Positions 32,209 to 40,630 of a DNA stretch of 64,000 nucleotides are shown in pieces. A program made the position numbers and the translations under genes. The stretch lies in contig JAFGUG010000023.1 in NCBI GenBank assembly GCA_016938655.1, forward strand, positions 184,438 through 248,437. The letters are read 5' to 3'. How positions within the stretch are numbered: the stretch's first letter is position 1; the number at the start of each line of letters is the position of its first letter. The notes under the pieces are model-generated. The model saw only the letters and a list, made by a program, of their open reading frames with translations. It made no database searches and had not been told where the DNA came from. The DNA comes from Thiotrichales bacterium. GTDB lineage: Bacteria > Pseudomonadota > Gammaproteobacteria > Thiomicrospirales > Thiomicrospiraceae.

Positions 32209-33576
32209 TTATTTCAAAATCAAGATGCTTGCCAAACCTAAGAATGACAAGAAGCCTACCACATCGGTGACCGTTGTTAAAATAACGGCACCCGAGAGGG
32301 CAGGATCTTGACCGAACCGTTTAAGTATTAAGGGCACGACCACACCTGAAATAGCGGCTGCAACCATATTAATTAAAATCGCCAATCCAATGACTAAGCT
32401 GATCATTATATCCTCAAACCAAAGCTGAGCAATCAGTGCAACGACAATCGCCCAAACAAATCCGTTGATAATGCCAATCCAAAACTCTTTTTTAAACAAA
32501 ATCGAACGGTTGGTTCCCCCGATTTTTCCCATCGCCAAACCACGAATGGTTAAAGTGAGCGTTTGGCTTCCAGCAATACCGCCCATACTGGCGACCACCG
32601 GCATTAAGACAGCCAGTGCCACAACTTGGGCAATGACCGCTTCAAATTGACCAATAACGGCCGCCGCCAAAAAGGCGGTGGCCAAGTTAATTCCTAACCA
32701 AATTGTTCGGGCATTAACGCTTTTCTTTACGGGGGCAAAAAGATCTTCCTCTTCATCCAAACCGGCTAAATTCATTACGGTTTGGCCACTCTCCTCAAGC
32801 GTTAATTCCAAAACATCGTCTGCGGTTAACTGGCCAATTAACACACCACATTCACTCACCACGGGTGCAAAGTGCAGGTTTTTAGCACGAATCTGCTTGG
32901 CGGCTTCAATTGCATCCATAGTGTCGGTGACCGCTTCTGGCTCTTCCATAAATTCGGCAACCAAGGCCTCTTGATCATTACGAATTAAGTCAACCACGTG
33001 CAACGTACCCAGCAAACGATTATCAGCATCAACGACCATTAACTCTTGGGTATCCTGAGTAATGTCGCCTTTTATGCGCAAAAATCGTTGCACCACTTCC
33101 AACTTAACATCTTCACGAATACTGACGGTACGCGAGTGCATGTATCGACCAACGGCGGCCTCATCATAAGCTAAGACACTTTGAACTTCCTCACGACGGA
33201 TAACATCCATCTGCTCAATGACGTTGGCTTCAACGTCTTCATCCAACGAACCTAGAATTTCTGCGGTGTCTTGAGCATCCAAGTCTTTAGTCATTTCGCT
33301 GAGTTCATCAACTTCAATGCCACTTAATAAACCGAGACGAACATCTTCATTTAATTCGGCAAGTACCTCACCTCGTAAACTATCAGGCACACACACCCAA
33401 AGTTTTTCACGACCGCCGGGTGGAAAAGACTCAAGAATATGTGCTAACTCATTTTCAGTTAGACCATTAAAAAGTGCGCAAACTTCGTCATCACGCTCCT
33501 CTCTAACCAACCCTTGAATATAGAGCAGTTTCTCTTCAGTCGTTTTGACCTCGTCTGGAAAAAATTCATTCGCCAT
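32209..33576 (-). CDS. mgtE: Magnesium transporter MgtE
   Basis: MgtE is a dimeric Mg2+ channel gated by its cytosolic Mg-sensing domains. The 455-residue protein has the N domain (about 30-130, acidic), two CBS domains (about 140-260) and a five-helix membrane domain (about 290-455). The membrane domain has pore-region motifs VLMPVVASMGGIAGSQTLT and SGVVVPLILKRFG. It overlaps the upstream CNNM-type gene by 11 bp and is followed by rimB 13 bp later. The tight spacing suggests one operon mixing Mg2+ control and the RimK system. Confidence 0.94.
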   Translation of the reverse strand: MANEFFPDEVKTTEEKLLYIQGLVREERDDEVCALFNGLTENELAHILESFPPGGREKLWVCVPDSLRGEVLAELNEDVRLGLLSGIEVDELSEMTKDLDAQDTAEILGSLDEDVEANVIEQMDVIRREEVQSVLAYDEAAVGRYMHSRTVSIREDVKLEVVQRFLRIKGDITQDTQELMVVDADNRLLGTLHVVDLIRNDQEALVAEFMEEPEAVTDTMDAIEAAKQIRAKNLHFAPVVSECGVLIGQLTADDVLELTLEESGQTVMNLAGLDEEEDLFAPVKKSVNARTIWLGINLATAFLAAAVIGQFEAVIAQVVALAVLMPVVASMGGIAGSQTLTLTIRGLAMGKIGGTNRSILFKKEFWIGIINGFVWAIVVALIAQLWFEDIMISLVIGLAILINMVAAAISGVVVPLILKRFGQDPALSGAVILTTVTDVVGFLSFLGLASILILK

Positions 33577-34924
33577 TTTTCTGCTCCTTTTTCATCTCGG
33601 TCAGCACGCCGTTTTCGTCTTCAATCAGCAACACCGCCCAAACGTTATCGGCTCGATTGCCCTCAAGGGTTTTTACCTTAAATCGCCAGCCACTATACTC
33701 AATGACATCACCGACTTCAGGAATCTCATTTAATTCAGACATGATTAGTCCGGATAAGGTACTCACATCGTACTCTACGTCTAACTTGGTGTTGGTCAAC
33801 TTTTCAAAGTCGTGCAGTGCCATCAAGCCATGAACATTAAATCCCTCGGTAAACTTCAGTTGCTTGGTGGCGGATGCTTCATCGTCTAACTCGTCGGCAA
33901 TCTCACCCACAATCTCTTCGATTAAGTCTTCCATGGTGATAATCCCCGAAAGTGCGCCATATTCATCGACGACTAATGCCATATGACTGCGCGCTTTGCG
34001 CATTTCATCAAAGGCTTTTTGCAACCCCATAACCTCAGGTAAAATCAAGCTTTTACGAGCCAATGCTTCAATATCAAATTTTTGTACGACATTGACATCG
34101 AGTTTACTGTGCAACAAGTCTTTAACCAATAAAACCCCGACAATATTGTCAAGGTTACCGCGCACCAACGGAAAACGAGAGTGACCGTGTTCAATAATCT
34201 GCTTTTTAATCTCGGCCGTCTCGCCATCAATGTCAATCCAATCGACTTGGCTTCGAGACACCATAACATCGCGTACGATTCGTGAATCAAACGCAAACAT
34301 GTTTTGAATCATGCCGGCTTTGGTATTGTCCAAATTACCGTGCACACTGGAAACATCAATCATTTCGCTGAGCTCTTCATCGCTAAAAATCTCTTCATGT
34401 GAGGCCTCTTTAACCCCTATGGAACGTAATATCGTTGAGGCCGCCCAATTTAACGCTTTGGTAAGTGGGTAACTAATCAGATAAAAAGCGTGCAACGGAA
34501 TCGCCACCCAAATAGAGACGGGATCAGGCTTACGAATAGCGTAGGTTTTTGGCACCTGCTCACCAATGACAATGTGCAGTGATGAAAAGAGAATAAAACC
34601 AATCATAAAGGCGGTGAAATGCAGAATCTCCTCAGGCATACCCATTGAATGAAACAGCGGCTCTAATACTTTGGATACAGCAGGCTCCCCCACCCAACCT
34701 AGCCCAAGAGAGGCCATGGTAATACCCAGCTGGCAAGCGGCCAAGTACGGCTCTAAATTCTGTTTAATCTTAAGCGTCAAGCGTGCGGATAAACCACCGT
34801 CTTTCGCTAGGTTTTCAACGCGCATCATGCGCACCTTAACCAGAGCAAACTCAGCCGCAACAAAGAATGCGTTTGCCGTCAATAAGACCACAATCACAAT
34901 CAAGCTGGTACTTAAGTTATCCAT
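33566..34924 (-). CDS. CNNM/HlyC-CorC family membrane protein (DUF21-CBS-CorC_HlyC)
   Basis: This 452-residue protein has the three-part layout of the CNNM/CorC (HCC) family. A DUF21 membrane domain with about three to four helices (1-175) comes first. A CBS pair follows (about 210-330, including MVSRSQVDWIDIDG and LVVDEYGALSGIITMEDL), then a C-terminal CorC_HlyC domain (about 345-430). Family members are linked to Mg2+/Co2+ or polyamine export, and older annotations call them hemolysins. Its overlap with mgtE supports a role in magnesium balance. It is the first gene of the five-gene operon and diverges from zntB. Confidence 0.9.
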   Translation of the reverse strand: MDNLSTSLIVIVVLLTANAFFVAAEFALVKVRMMRVENLAKDGGLSARLTLKIKQNLEPYLAACQLGITMASLGLGWVGEPAVSKVLEPLFHSMGMPEEILHFTAFMIGFILFSSLHIVIGEQVPKTYAIRKPDPVSIWVAIPLHAFYLISYPLTKALNWAASTILRSIGVKEASHEEIFSDEELSEMIDVSSVHGNLDNTKAGMIQNMFAFDSRIVRDVMVSRSQVDWIDIDGETAEIKKQIIEHGHSRFPLVRGNLDNIVGVLLVKDLLHSKLDVNVVQKFDIEALARKSLILPEVMGLQKAFDEMRKARSHMALVVDEYGALSGIITMEDLIEEIVGEIADELDDEASATKQLKFTEGFNVHGLMALHDFEKLTNTKLDVEYDVSTLSGLIMSELNEIPEVGDVIEYSGWRFKVKTLEGNRADNVWAVLLIEDENGVLTEMKKEQKNGE

Positions 34925-35094
34925 TGTATTTTCCTTTTAATTCTATAAAGTATTTAAACAAGTGCAAGTATGACAGGGGCTCAGGGTAAAAAGTCACTAT
35001 AATTTATGGTTTTTTGCGGAACCGCTAAATTCAACAGATTACCGCCTCTATTTTTTTGAGCGTGAGCCCTCGCCCATTATCACTAAGGAAAACC

Positions 35095-36081
35095 ATGAAA
35101 AACCCAATTCAAATATCAGAAGGCCTGGCACACGCCTATCTTCTTGATGGTCAAGGAGGCGCCAAGTCGCTCTCGTGGTCTGAGGTGACCCGTTGGAATC
35201 CATCCATGGGCAAACTTTGGTTGCACTTTTTCTACACCGATGAAAATGTGCAGGCCTGGATGCACCAACACAGTGGCTTGGCCCCTTTAGTCACTCAAGC
35301 CCTTTTGCTTGAAGAGACTCGTCCACGTGTGGCTGCTTTGGAAGATGGTCTTTTAATCGCACTGCGCGGTGTCAACTTAAACCCGGGCGCCAATCCAGAA
35401 GACATGGTTTCAATTCGTCTGTGGATTGATGAAAACTGGGTGGTGAGTACCCATCAGCGATCATTGTTATCAACCAAAGATGTCTTAGCACAACTGGACC
35501 GAGGTAAAGGCCCTAGAAACAATGCCGAGATATTGGTTAACTTATGCGATAGTTTAATCTGGCGTATGAGCGATACCGTGACCCTTTTGGAAGACAATAT
35601 GGCCGAGCTCGAAGACAGCACCTTAAGTGAAAATCGCTCTGCACTGCGTTTTGAGCTTTCGTCACTGCGCAGACAAACCATTACCTTAAGACGTTATTTA
35701 TCGCCACAACGCGAAGCCATTAACCGTCTAATGGTTGAAAATGTCAGCTGGTTTGAAGATGATAATCGTATGAAAATGCGCGAAGTGAGTGACCGATTAA
35801 TTCGTCACCTAGAAGACATCGACGCCGTTAGAGAGCGTGCCGCAGTCACGCATGAAGAGTTGTTAAGTCGCGCCTCAGAACAACTCAATGAACGTATGTA
35901 CGTGCTCTCGATACTGTCGGCCATCTTTTTACCGCTGGGCTTTTTTACAGGCCTGCTAGGTATTAACGTTGGCGGTATTCCCGGCGCAGACAACCCACAG
36001 GCCTTTGTAATTTTTATTGGCATTTTAGGCCTCATCGTGGGTTTTCAAGTGTGGTTATTCAAACGAAAAAATTGGCTTTAA
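35095..36081 (+). CDS. zntB: ZntB-like zinc transporter (CorA superfamily)
   Basis: CorA-superfamily proteins are pentameric cation transporters. The C-terminal signature here is GINVGGIPG, which fits ZntB (GxN with GGIPG) rather than the GMNF of CorA. Two membrane helices sit at the end (LSILSAIFLPLGFFTGLLG and FVIFIGILGLIVGFQVWLF). The ATG at 35095 has AAGGA just upstream and yields 328 residues, like E. coli ZntB (327); the open frame starts earlier. A TATAAT at 34998-35003 could be its -10. It opens a run of MscS and sigma-factor genes and is divergent from the CNNM-MgtE operon. Confidence 0.88.
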   Translation: MKNPIQISEGLAHAYLLDGQGGAKSLSWSEVTRWNPSMGKLWLHFFYTDENVQAWMHQHSGLAPLVTQALLLEETRPRVAALEDGLLIALRGVNLNPGANPEDMVSIRLWIDENWVVSTHQRSLLSTKDVLAQLDRGKGPRNNAEILVNLCDSLIWRMSDTVTLLEDNMAELEDSTLSENRSALRFELSSLRRQTITLRRYLSPQREAINRLMVENVSWFEDDNRMKMREVSDRLIRHLEDIDAVRERAAVTHEELLSRASEQLNERMYVLSILSAIFLPLGFFTGLLGINVGGIPGADNPQAFVIFIGILGLIVGFQVWLFKRKNWL

Positions 36082-36128
36082 CTTTTGGCAAACGTCACGG
36101 CTTGCCACCCAGTAAATAAGGATTAAAC

Positions 36129-36689
36129 ATGTTAGACAGTCACCTCCTGCAACTCGGGCTCAGCACATTAAGTGTCGCCGCCTTTTTTGTTGTCACTCAA
36201 ATTATTACCAAAGTCATGGCAAAATTAGGCGCCTTTAAAGAGGTCGATGACGCCCGTCGTATATACATTCAGCAGTTCTTTAAGGTGATCGCCTTCTTTG
36301 GCTTATTAATGATTTTAACCGCCATCTGGGGCGTCGATTATCATGGACTGTTCTTGTTTGCCTCGTCGATTTTGGCGGTATTGGGTGTGGCACTGTTTGC
36401 ACAGTGGTCTTTACTGTCTAACATTACTTCAAGCGTTATTCTATTCTTCTCGTTTCCTGCACGAATTGGCGACAAAATAGAGATTATTGACGGTGCCAAC
36501 ATCATCACCGGTACCATTACTGAAATTAATATTTTTCAAATGCTACTGCGCGACGATAAAGGGTTTGAAATTTCCTACCCCAATAATTTAATTCTACAAC
36601 GCCCGGTTCGCAAACTTGCCAGCAGTTCTGCACAAAGCAAAGGGGCAAAAACCTCACCGCTAAAAACACGTATTAAAAACCGCAGTTAA
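36129..36689 (+). CDS. Small MscS-family mechanosensitive channel domain protein
   Basis: This 186-residue protein has about three hydrophobic helices: about 12-35, 50-68 and 77-100. The third is the MscS pore-type segment LGVALFAQWSLLSNITSSVI. A short beta domain (PARIGDKIEIIDG, then ISYPNNLILQRP) follows and the protein stops. It therefore lacks the long C-terminal vestibule of full MscS (286 aa in E. coli). It follows zntB by 47 bp and precedes the ECF sigma gene by about 50 bp. It is probably a minimal channel. Confidence 0.85.
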   Translation: MLDSHLLQLGLSTLSVAAFFVVTQIITKVMAKLGAFKEVDDARRIYIQQFFKVIAFFGLLMILTAIWGVDYHGLFLFASSILAVLGVALFAQWSLLSNITSSVILFFSFPARIGDKIEIIDGANIITGTITEINIFQMLLRDDKGFEISYPNNLILQRPVRKLASSSAQSKGAKTSPLKTRIKNRS

Positions 36690-36739
36690 AAAATGCACAC
36701 GCTCTGTGACTATTTTGATTGTTCGCCCGTCTTAAAGGT

Positions 36740-37306
36740 ATGGATTTGAAACAAAGCCAATTAAATGCACGCTCCGATTCACATTTGGTTACGCAGGCAC
36801 AACAAGAACTCCCTCACGTTACCGAGGCCTTTGAGGCATTGGTAAGCCGACATGAACAGATGACTTATGCCATTTGTGTGCGTTATTTTGGCAATGCTGA
36901 GTTAGCAGAAGAGATTACACAAGAGACTTTTTTAAAGGTGTTTCAACAGCTAAAAAATTTTCGAGGGGATGCCAAGTTCACCACCTGGCTGTATCGAATC
37001 TGCATTAACCTCTGCCATACGGCAGCACAAAAACGCTCGACCATGCCCACCGACAGTGTCGACGATTTGAGCGATGACCTTCGCCTAAGTACCGAGTTTG
37101 TGTGTGATGATGAAGCGCAGTGTGTGCAATATTGTATTGAACAACAGCCAGAACAAGAGAAAGCGATGATTAGCATGCGCTTTAACACGGAACTGAGTTT
37201 ACAAGAGATTGCCGATGTCCTCGACATCAAACTCAGTGCAACCAAAATGCGCCTTTATCGTGCGATGGAGAGCTTTAAACAACTTTATGAGAAATACTGC
37301 ACATGA
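36740..37306 (+). CDS. ECF-type RNA polymerase sigma factor
   Basis: This protein has the sigma-2 region (FEALVSRHEQMTYAICVRYF, then LAEEITQETFLKVFQQLKNF and KFTTWLYRICINLCHTAA). It also has the sigma-4 helix-turn-helix (SLQEIADVLDIKLSATKMRLYRA), and no sigma-1 or sigma-3, so it is an ECF (sigma-24) factor. The start is uncertain: an ATG at 36740 with AAAGG too close, or a TTG at 36719. Its stop overlaps the ATG of the next gene (ATGA), implying coupling with a small membrane protein that is a candidate anti-sigma. Genes on both sides encode MscS proteins, so envelope or osmotic stress is a likely trigger (inference). Confidence 0.9.
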   Translation: MDLKQSQLNARSDSHLVTQAQQELPHVTEAFEALVSRHEQMTYAICVRYFGNAELAEEITQETFLKVFQQLKNFRGDAKFTTWLYRICINLCHTAAQKRSTMPTDSVDDLSDDLRLSTEFVCDDEAQCVQYCIEQQPEQEKAMISMRFNTELSLQEIADVLDIKLSATKMRLYRAMESFKQLYEKYCT

Positions 37307-37533
37307 GCCATGATCCCATTAATGAACAAAAACTAAAGTCGCTGCTCAATATTGAAGAGCGAAATCACACGCCTGCAGAACGCACATCCATGATTATTCA
37401 AGGCGTAAACTGGCTGACATTAATGCAGGCTATGCTTATTTTATTTGTCCACAAGCTGCCACTTGCCATGCTGGCAATGTTACAAACTTTATTGCAAAAC
37501 CGCACCACGCAATCTCAAAAGGAGTCTAAATGA
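37303..37533 (+). CDS. Small single-span membrane protein, candidate anti-sigma factor
   Basis: This 76-residue protein is not a recognised family member. It has a polar N-terminal half (about 1-30, with LKSLLNIEERNHTPAE), one hydrophobic segment (about 34-62, WLTLMQAMLILFVHKLPLAML) and a short basic/polar tail. It overlaps the sigma gene (ATGA) and the next mscS gene (ATGA), so all three are translationally coupled. ECF sigma genes are often followed directly by a membrane anti-sigma, and this position and topology fit. It lacks the Cys/His zinc motif of many anti-sigmas, so the assignment is inference. Confidence 0.6.
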   Translation: MSHDPINEQKLKSLLNIEERNHTPAERTSMIIQGVNWLTLMQAMLILFVHKLPLAMLAMLQTLLQNRTTQSQKESK

Positions 37534-38357
37534 ACATCAACGATGTCAGACAGCACATTCAATTTACTTGGAGCGATGCTTACAACAACTTTCTAGCGGC
37601 CTTACCCGACGTTCTCATTGCGTTAAGCGTGTTATTAATCGGCTATTTATGTGCACTTTTTATTCGCAAACTCAGCTTCAACCTCTTTAAAAAGTTAAAG
37701 TTCGACTGTGCGGCAGAACGTATTCATCTCGACAAAAAACTGATTGCGATAGGGATTAAACAAACCCCGTCTACTCTATTAGCAGGCCTGTTCTTTTGGT
37801 TGATTATGCTGTTTACGCTAATCACTGCCGCGGAGTACGCTGGGCTAAATGGTTTTGTTGATACCTTAACCACCATTGCCATGTACATTCCTAATCTCAT
37901 GGCGGCCCTGATTATTTTGGTGGTGGGTCTGTTTGTGGCGCACTTTATCCGCAATGGCCTTCAAAGCATTCTTAAAAATCTGATTCCTGCCGCCGCCAAA
38001 CTTGTGGCCAGTTTTGTTTACGGTTTATTAGTTGTCATTATTGTACTGACGGTACTTGAACAGTTAGCGTTTGATACACACCTCATTCAAATGCTCATTC
38101 TGGTGGCCTTTACCAGTTTTGCCTTAGCGGTGGCGCTCGCGATGGGAATAGGCAGTGCGCCGCAACTTAAGAAGATCTTATCGAGCTATTATTTAAAAGA
38201 ACAAATTAAGGTTAATGACGTGATCACAGTGGCAGAACAGACCGGTACCGTTGTCAAAATTAACAACAGCGGCACCGAACTTAAAACTGCCAATGGCGGC
38301 ACAGTGATTATTCCCAACGATCAATTGCTGGATGCAATTGTCAAAAAACAAGATTAA
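37530..38357 (+). CDS. MscS-family channel with conserved TM-helix repeats
   Basis: This 275-residue membrane protein carries two copies of the conserved TM-helix element found in one MscS-like group (around 10-48 and 105-145). The second copy reads YIPNLMAALIILVVGLFVAHFIRNGL in two overlapping parts. More helices follow, then a short beta domain at the end (VNDVITVAEQTGTVVKINN, then VIIPNDQLLDAIV). It is co-translated with the sigma and small membrane genes and probably belongs to that stress module. A CAGGCCTG copy at 37783-37790 encodes LAGLF. Confidence 0.85.
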   Translation: MNINDVRQHIQFTWSDAYNNFLAALPDVLIALSVLLIGYLCALFIRKLSFNLFKKLKFDCAAERIHLDKKLIAIGIKQTPSTLLAGLFFWLIMLFTLITAAEYAGLNGFVDTLTTIAMYIPNLMAALIILVVGLFVAHFIRNGLQSILKNLIPAAAKLVASFVYGLLVVIIVLTVLEQLAFDTHLIQMLILVAFTSFALAVALAMGIGSAPQLKKILSSYYLKEQIKVNDVITVAEQTGTVVKINNSGTELKTANGGTVIIPNDQLLDAIVKKQD

Positions 38358-38399
38358 TCACTAAAAGGGCTGTTTTTAAGCCCCATTCACAAAATTTGT

Positions 38400-38407
38400 C
38401 AGGCCTG
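38400..38407. repeat. CAGGCCTG palindrome, intergenic copy
   Basis: A core palindrome in the context TCAGGCCTGCTTGA, 43 bp after the mscS stop. A weak hairpin GGGCT/AGCCC (38367-38383) precedes it. Confidence 0.75.
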
Positions 38408-38474
38408 CTTGATTTCAGCACAATATAGCGTATAAGTAACTCAACTTAAAAACGTTATAAAAAATGAAAAAAAA

Positions 38475-38490
38475 TGTGACTTTATTCACA
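38475..38490. promoter_or_regulatory. CRP-like binding site upstream of the OmpA-family gene
   Basis: TGTGA-CTTTAT-TCACA is a perfect match to both CRP half-sites with the right 6-bp spacer, flanked by AAAA and TACG. It is 65 bp before the ompA-like ATG. Control by a CRP/Vfr-type regulator is inferred; FNR-family overlap is possible. Confidence 0.6.
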
Positions 38491-38554
38491 TACGCTTCGT
38501 CTGACTTTACGATGAGCGAAAAATGGCTCAAATTTACTAAAAGGATATACAAAT

Positions 38555-39406
38555 ATGAAAACACGTTTACTTCCGCTAGCGGCACTTATTTCAGCATCGG
38601 TCTTTTCTTCAACAGCCATGGCTGCTAACCAAGCTTATGTGACTGACAGCAACGGCAATATGGTTAAGGACAGCTACGGAAGTTGTGTCCGTTCAATCGA
38701 CTGGACAGCTGATAAAGCGATTGATAGCTGTGAAAACCCAGTTAAAAAAGAAGCCGCACATTCAACGATGAAACCAGCATCAGCCAAAGCTTCAATGCCT
38801 GCACCGACATTAATGGCACCAGAAAAAGGCGACCTTCAAGGAAATGAGAAAAAGGCATACGTAGTTGATTCATACGGCAACATCGTCCGAGATGGTTACG
38901 GCTATTGCGTGCGCACCATTGATTGGAGCAAAGACACCGCTATTGCTAAATGTGAAGGTTGGGAAGAGCCAAAGCCCGTTGTTGTTGCAATCCCTAAGCC
39001 GGTTGCACCGGTGGTTGTTCCAGTGGTGGTTGAAGAAGTCGTGATTGTTGTAGAAGAAGTACAAGAAGATGCACCAGCGGCTTTCCGCGGTTTCTTTGAC
39101 ACCAACAAAGCCGCGCTTAAAGCGACGGCAATGGATAAACTAAACACTTACTCTGACTACATGAAACGTAACCAAGAGACGCGCGTTAAAGTGACGGGCC
39201 ACACAGACTCAACCGGTAATGATGCTTACAACCAAATGTTATCTGAAAAACGTGCCGTTGCCGTTAAAAGCTACCTAGAAGGCACAGGCATTGCAGCAGA
39301 CCGCATTGAAGCGCAAGGCCTTGGCGAAACTCAGCCCGTTGCCAGCAACAAAACCAAAGAAGGTCGTGCAGAGAACCGTCGTGTTGAGCTAGAAATTATT
39401 AAATAA
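38555..39406 (+). CDS. OmpA-family outer-membrane/peptidoglycan-binding protein with duplicated Cys module
   Basis: This 283-residue protein has a signal peptide (cleavage after AMA, about residue 23). Two imperfect copies of a roughly 34-residue module follow (about 27-60 and 101-135), with shared pattern AYVxDSxGNxVxDxYGxCVR and two cysteines spaced 15 apart in each (Cys44/59 and Cys118/133). A Pro/Val linker (about 139-170) precedes a C-terminal OmpA domain that binds peptidoglycan (VKVTGHTDSTGNDAYNQML, then RRVELEII). No eight-strand barrel is present. The Cys pairs suggest disulfides. The gene has a good ribosome site (AAAGGA), an upstream CRP-like site and strong downstream hairpins. 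Confidence 0.9.
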   Translation: MKTRLLPLAALISASVFSSTAMAANQAYVTDSNGNMVKDSYGSCVRSIDWTADKAIDSCENPVKKEAAHSTMKPASAKASMPAPTLMAPEKGDLQGNEKKAYVVDSYGNIVRDGYGYCVRTIDWSKDTAIAKCEGWEEPKPVVVAIPKPVAPVVVPVVVEEVVIVVEEVQEDAPAAFRGFFDTNKAALKATAMDKLNTYSDYMKRNQETRVKVTGHTDSTGNDAYNQMLSEKRAVAVKSYLEGTGIAADRIEAQGLGETQPVASNKTKEGRAENRRVELEIIK

Positions 39407-39430
39407 TTCAGCCTACACTTTGTAAAAAAA

Positions 39431-39460
39431 ATGACCGCTTTTTTACATAAAAGCCGTCAT
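39431..39460 (+). terminator. First hairpin after the OmpA-family gene
   Basis: ATGACCGCTTTT (39431-39442) pairs with AAAAGCCGTCAT (39449-39460) with one C-C mismatch and a 6-base loop. It lies 25 bp after the stop and may end or stabilise the mRNA. Confidence 0.55.
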
Positions 39461-39474
39461 TAAATATGCACACT

Positions 39475-39512
39475 AAAAGCCGTTATCACTTAAGTGATTA
39501 ACGGCTTTTTTG
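39475..39512 (+). terminator. Strong terminator after the OmpA-family gene
   Basis: AAAAGCCGTTA (39475-39485) pairs with TAACGGCTTTT (39499-39509), with an inner TCACTTAAGTGA stem. A T run follows the right arm. Confidence 0.85.
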
Positions 39513-39540
39513 TGTTCTGCGAGCACACTTTATCAAAGTC

Positions 39541-39552
39541 AGCAGGCCTGCT
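39541..39552. repeat. AGCAGGCCTGCT palindrome, intergenic copy
   Basis: A perfect 12-bp palindrome with left flank AAAGTC and right flank CACTTT, just beyond the ompA-like terminators. Confidence 0.85.
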
Positions 39553-39718
39553 CACTTTAACAAACCGCGCCCTCAGTCTTTAACTCTTTAACGCTTAATA
39601 GAAACCTTGGTATAAGTATGGTGAAAATTAAAAAGGGCGCTTTTCGTTATGAATTTGTGACTTTTTACGCTTTAATAAGGTCAAACTTTGTGAATATACA
39701 ATTAAAAGACACCGACTG

Positions 39719-40483
39719 ATGCCCTTTACATTAACACGCACTCAACAATTCTTAATTGCGGCTTTATTCGCAGGCTCTCTGCTTGCTCTTATCACCAGCA
39801 ATCAAACAAAATCTGAGCAGACGGTCACAAAACCTGTGCTCCCTGACTTTACCCAGTTCACCGATGTCAAAGCCAAAAAGAGTGCATTCTTTGATTACAT
39901 GTTGCCCTATGTGCAGCAAGCAAATGCCGAAATTATGGCCGAGCGCCAAAAGATTAAAACGATGGATTTTAAAAACCCATCCAGTCAAGCGCAAACTGCC
40001 ATACAGGCGTTGCTCAAAAAATACCGCATCGATGCAACCGATATCACCCCCGAGGTTCAGCAAGCACTGTTAAAAAAAGTCGATATCATCTCGCCCTCTT
40101 TGGCACTTGCGCAAGCCGCCAACGAATCCTCTTGGGGCACCTCACGGTTTGCCAAAGAAGCGTATAACTTTTATGGACAATGGTGCTTTACTAGAGGCTG
40201 TGGTCTAGTGCCCAATCAACGCTCTGCAGGAATGGTGCATGAAGTTAAAACCTTTAAAAGCCCCTACGAATCGGTGAAAGGCTACATGCTCAACTTAAAC
40301 AGTCACCCCTATTTTAAGCCGCTTCGTGAACAGCGACTCATCGCCAGACAAACGAACCAACCACCAACAGGGTATGCCTTAGCAAGTGGACTCATTCGTT
40401 ACTCGGAGCGCAAAGAAGAATACATTAAAGAGATTCGGGCGATGATTCGCAGTAACAAGCTCTACACTTTAGATAGAACATAA
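39719..40483 (+). CDS. Bax-like glucosaminidase-domain protein
   Basis: This 254-residue protein resembles E. coli Bax, which carries a glucosaminidase/FlgJ-type domain. The N-terminal hydrophobic segment (about 8-26) is a signal or anchor. The catalytic-type core shows PSLALAQAANESSWGTSRFA, with the Glu expected of this muramidase-like fold. It continues AYNFYGQWCFTRGCG and YESVKGYMLNLNSHPYF. It probably acts on peptidoglycan in the periplasm; its true substrate is not established. It lies between the OmpA-family gene and a third MscS gene and is probably transcribed alone. Confidence 0.85.
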   Translation: MPFTLTRTQQFLIAALFAGSLLALITSNQTKSEQTVTKPVLPDFTQFTDVKAKKSAFFDYMLPYVQQANAEIMAERQKIKTMDFKNPSSQAQTAIQALLKKYRIDATDITPEVQQALLKKVDIISPSLALAQAANESSWGTSRFAKEAYNFYGQWCFTRGCGLVPNQRSAGMVHEVKTFKSPYESVKGYMLNLNSHPYFKPLREQRLIARQTNQPPTGYALASGLIRYSERKEEYIKEIRAMIRSNKLYTLDRT

Positions 40484-40560
40484 CGCGGATCTGCCCTAAA
40501 CAGATCGGCTATCAGCTTTGGCTTACTTAAGTGAGATTGCCATGTTTAAAAGTAACCTTA

Positions 40561-40571
40561 ACAGGCCTGCT
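40561..40571. repeat. ACAGGCCTGCT palindrome, intergenic copy
   Basis: A CAGGCCTG core about 78 bp after the stop of the Bax-like gene and 60 bp before the mscS gene. Confidence 0.8.
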
Positions 40572-40630
40572 GATTCTGAATTTAGACCAAAACACGCTAT
40601 ACAAACCCACTCGACTCAATAGGAAACGTC

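Larger units (their letters stand above)
39407..39718. other. 312-bp intergenic region with two hairpins and a palindrome
   Basis: The ompA-like end of the region holds two hairpins (39431-39460 and 39475-39509) and an AGCAGGCCTGCT element (39541-39552). The rest is AT-rich and must contain the promoter of the Bax-like gene; I see no convincing -35/-10 pair. No reading frame is evident. Confidence 0.5.
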
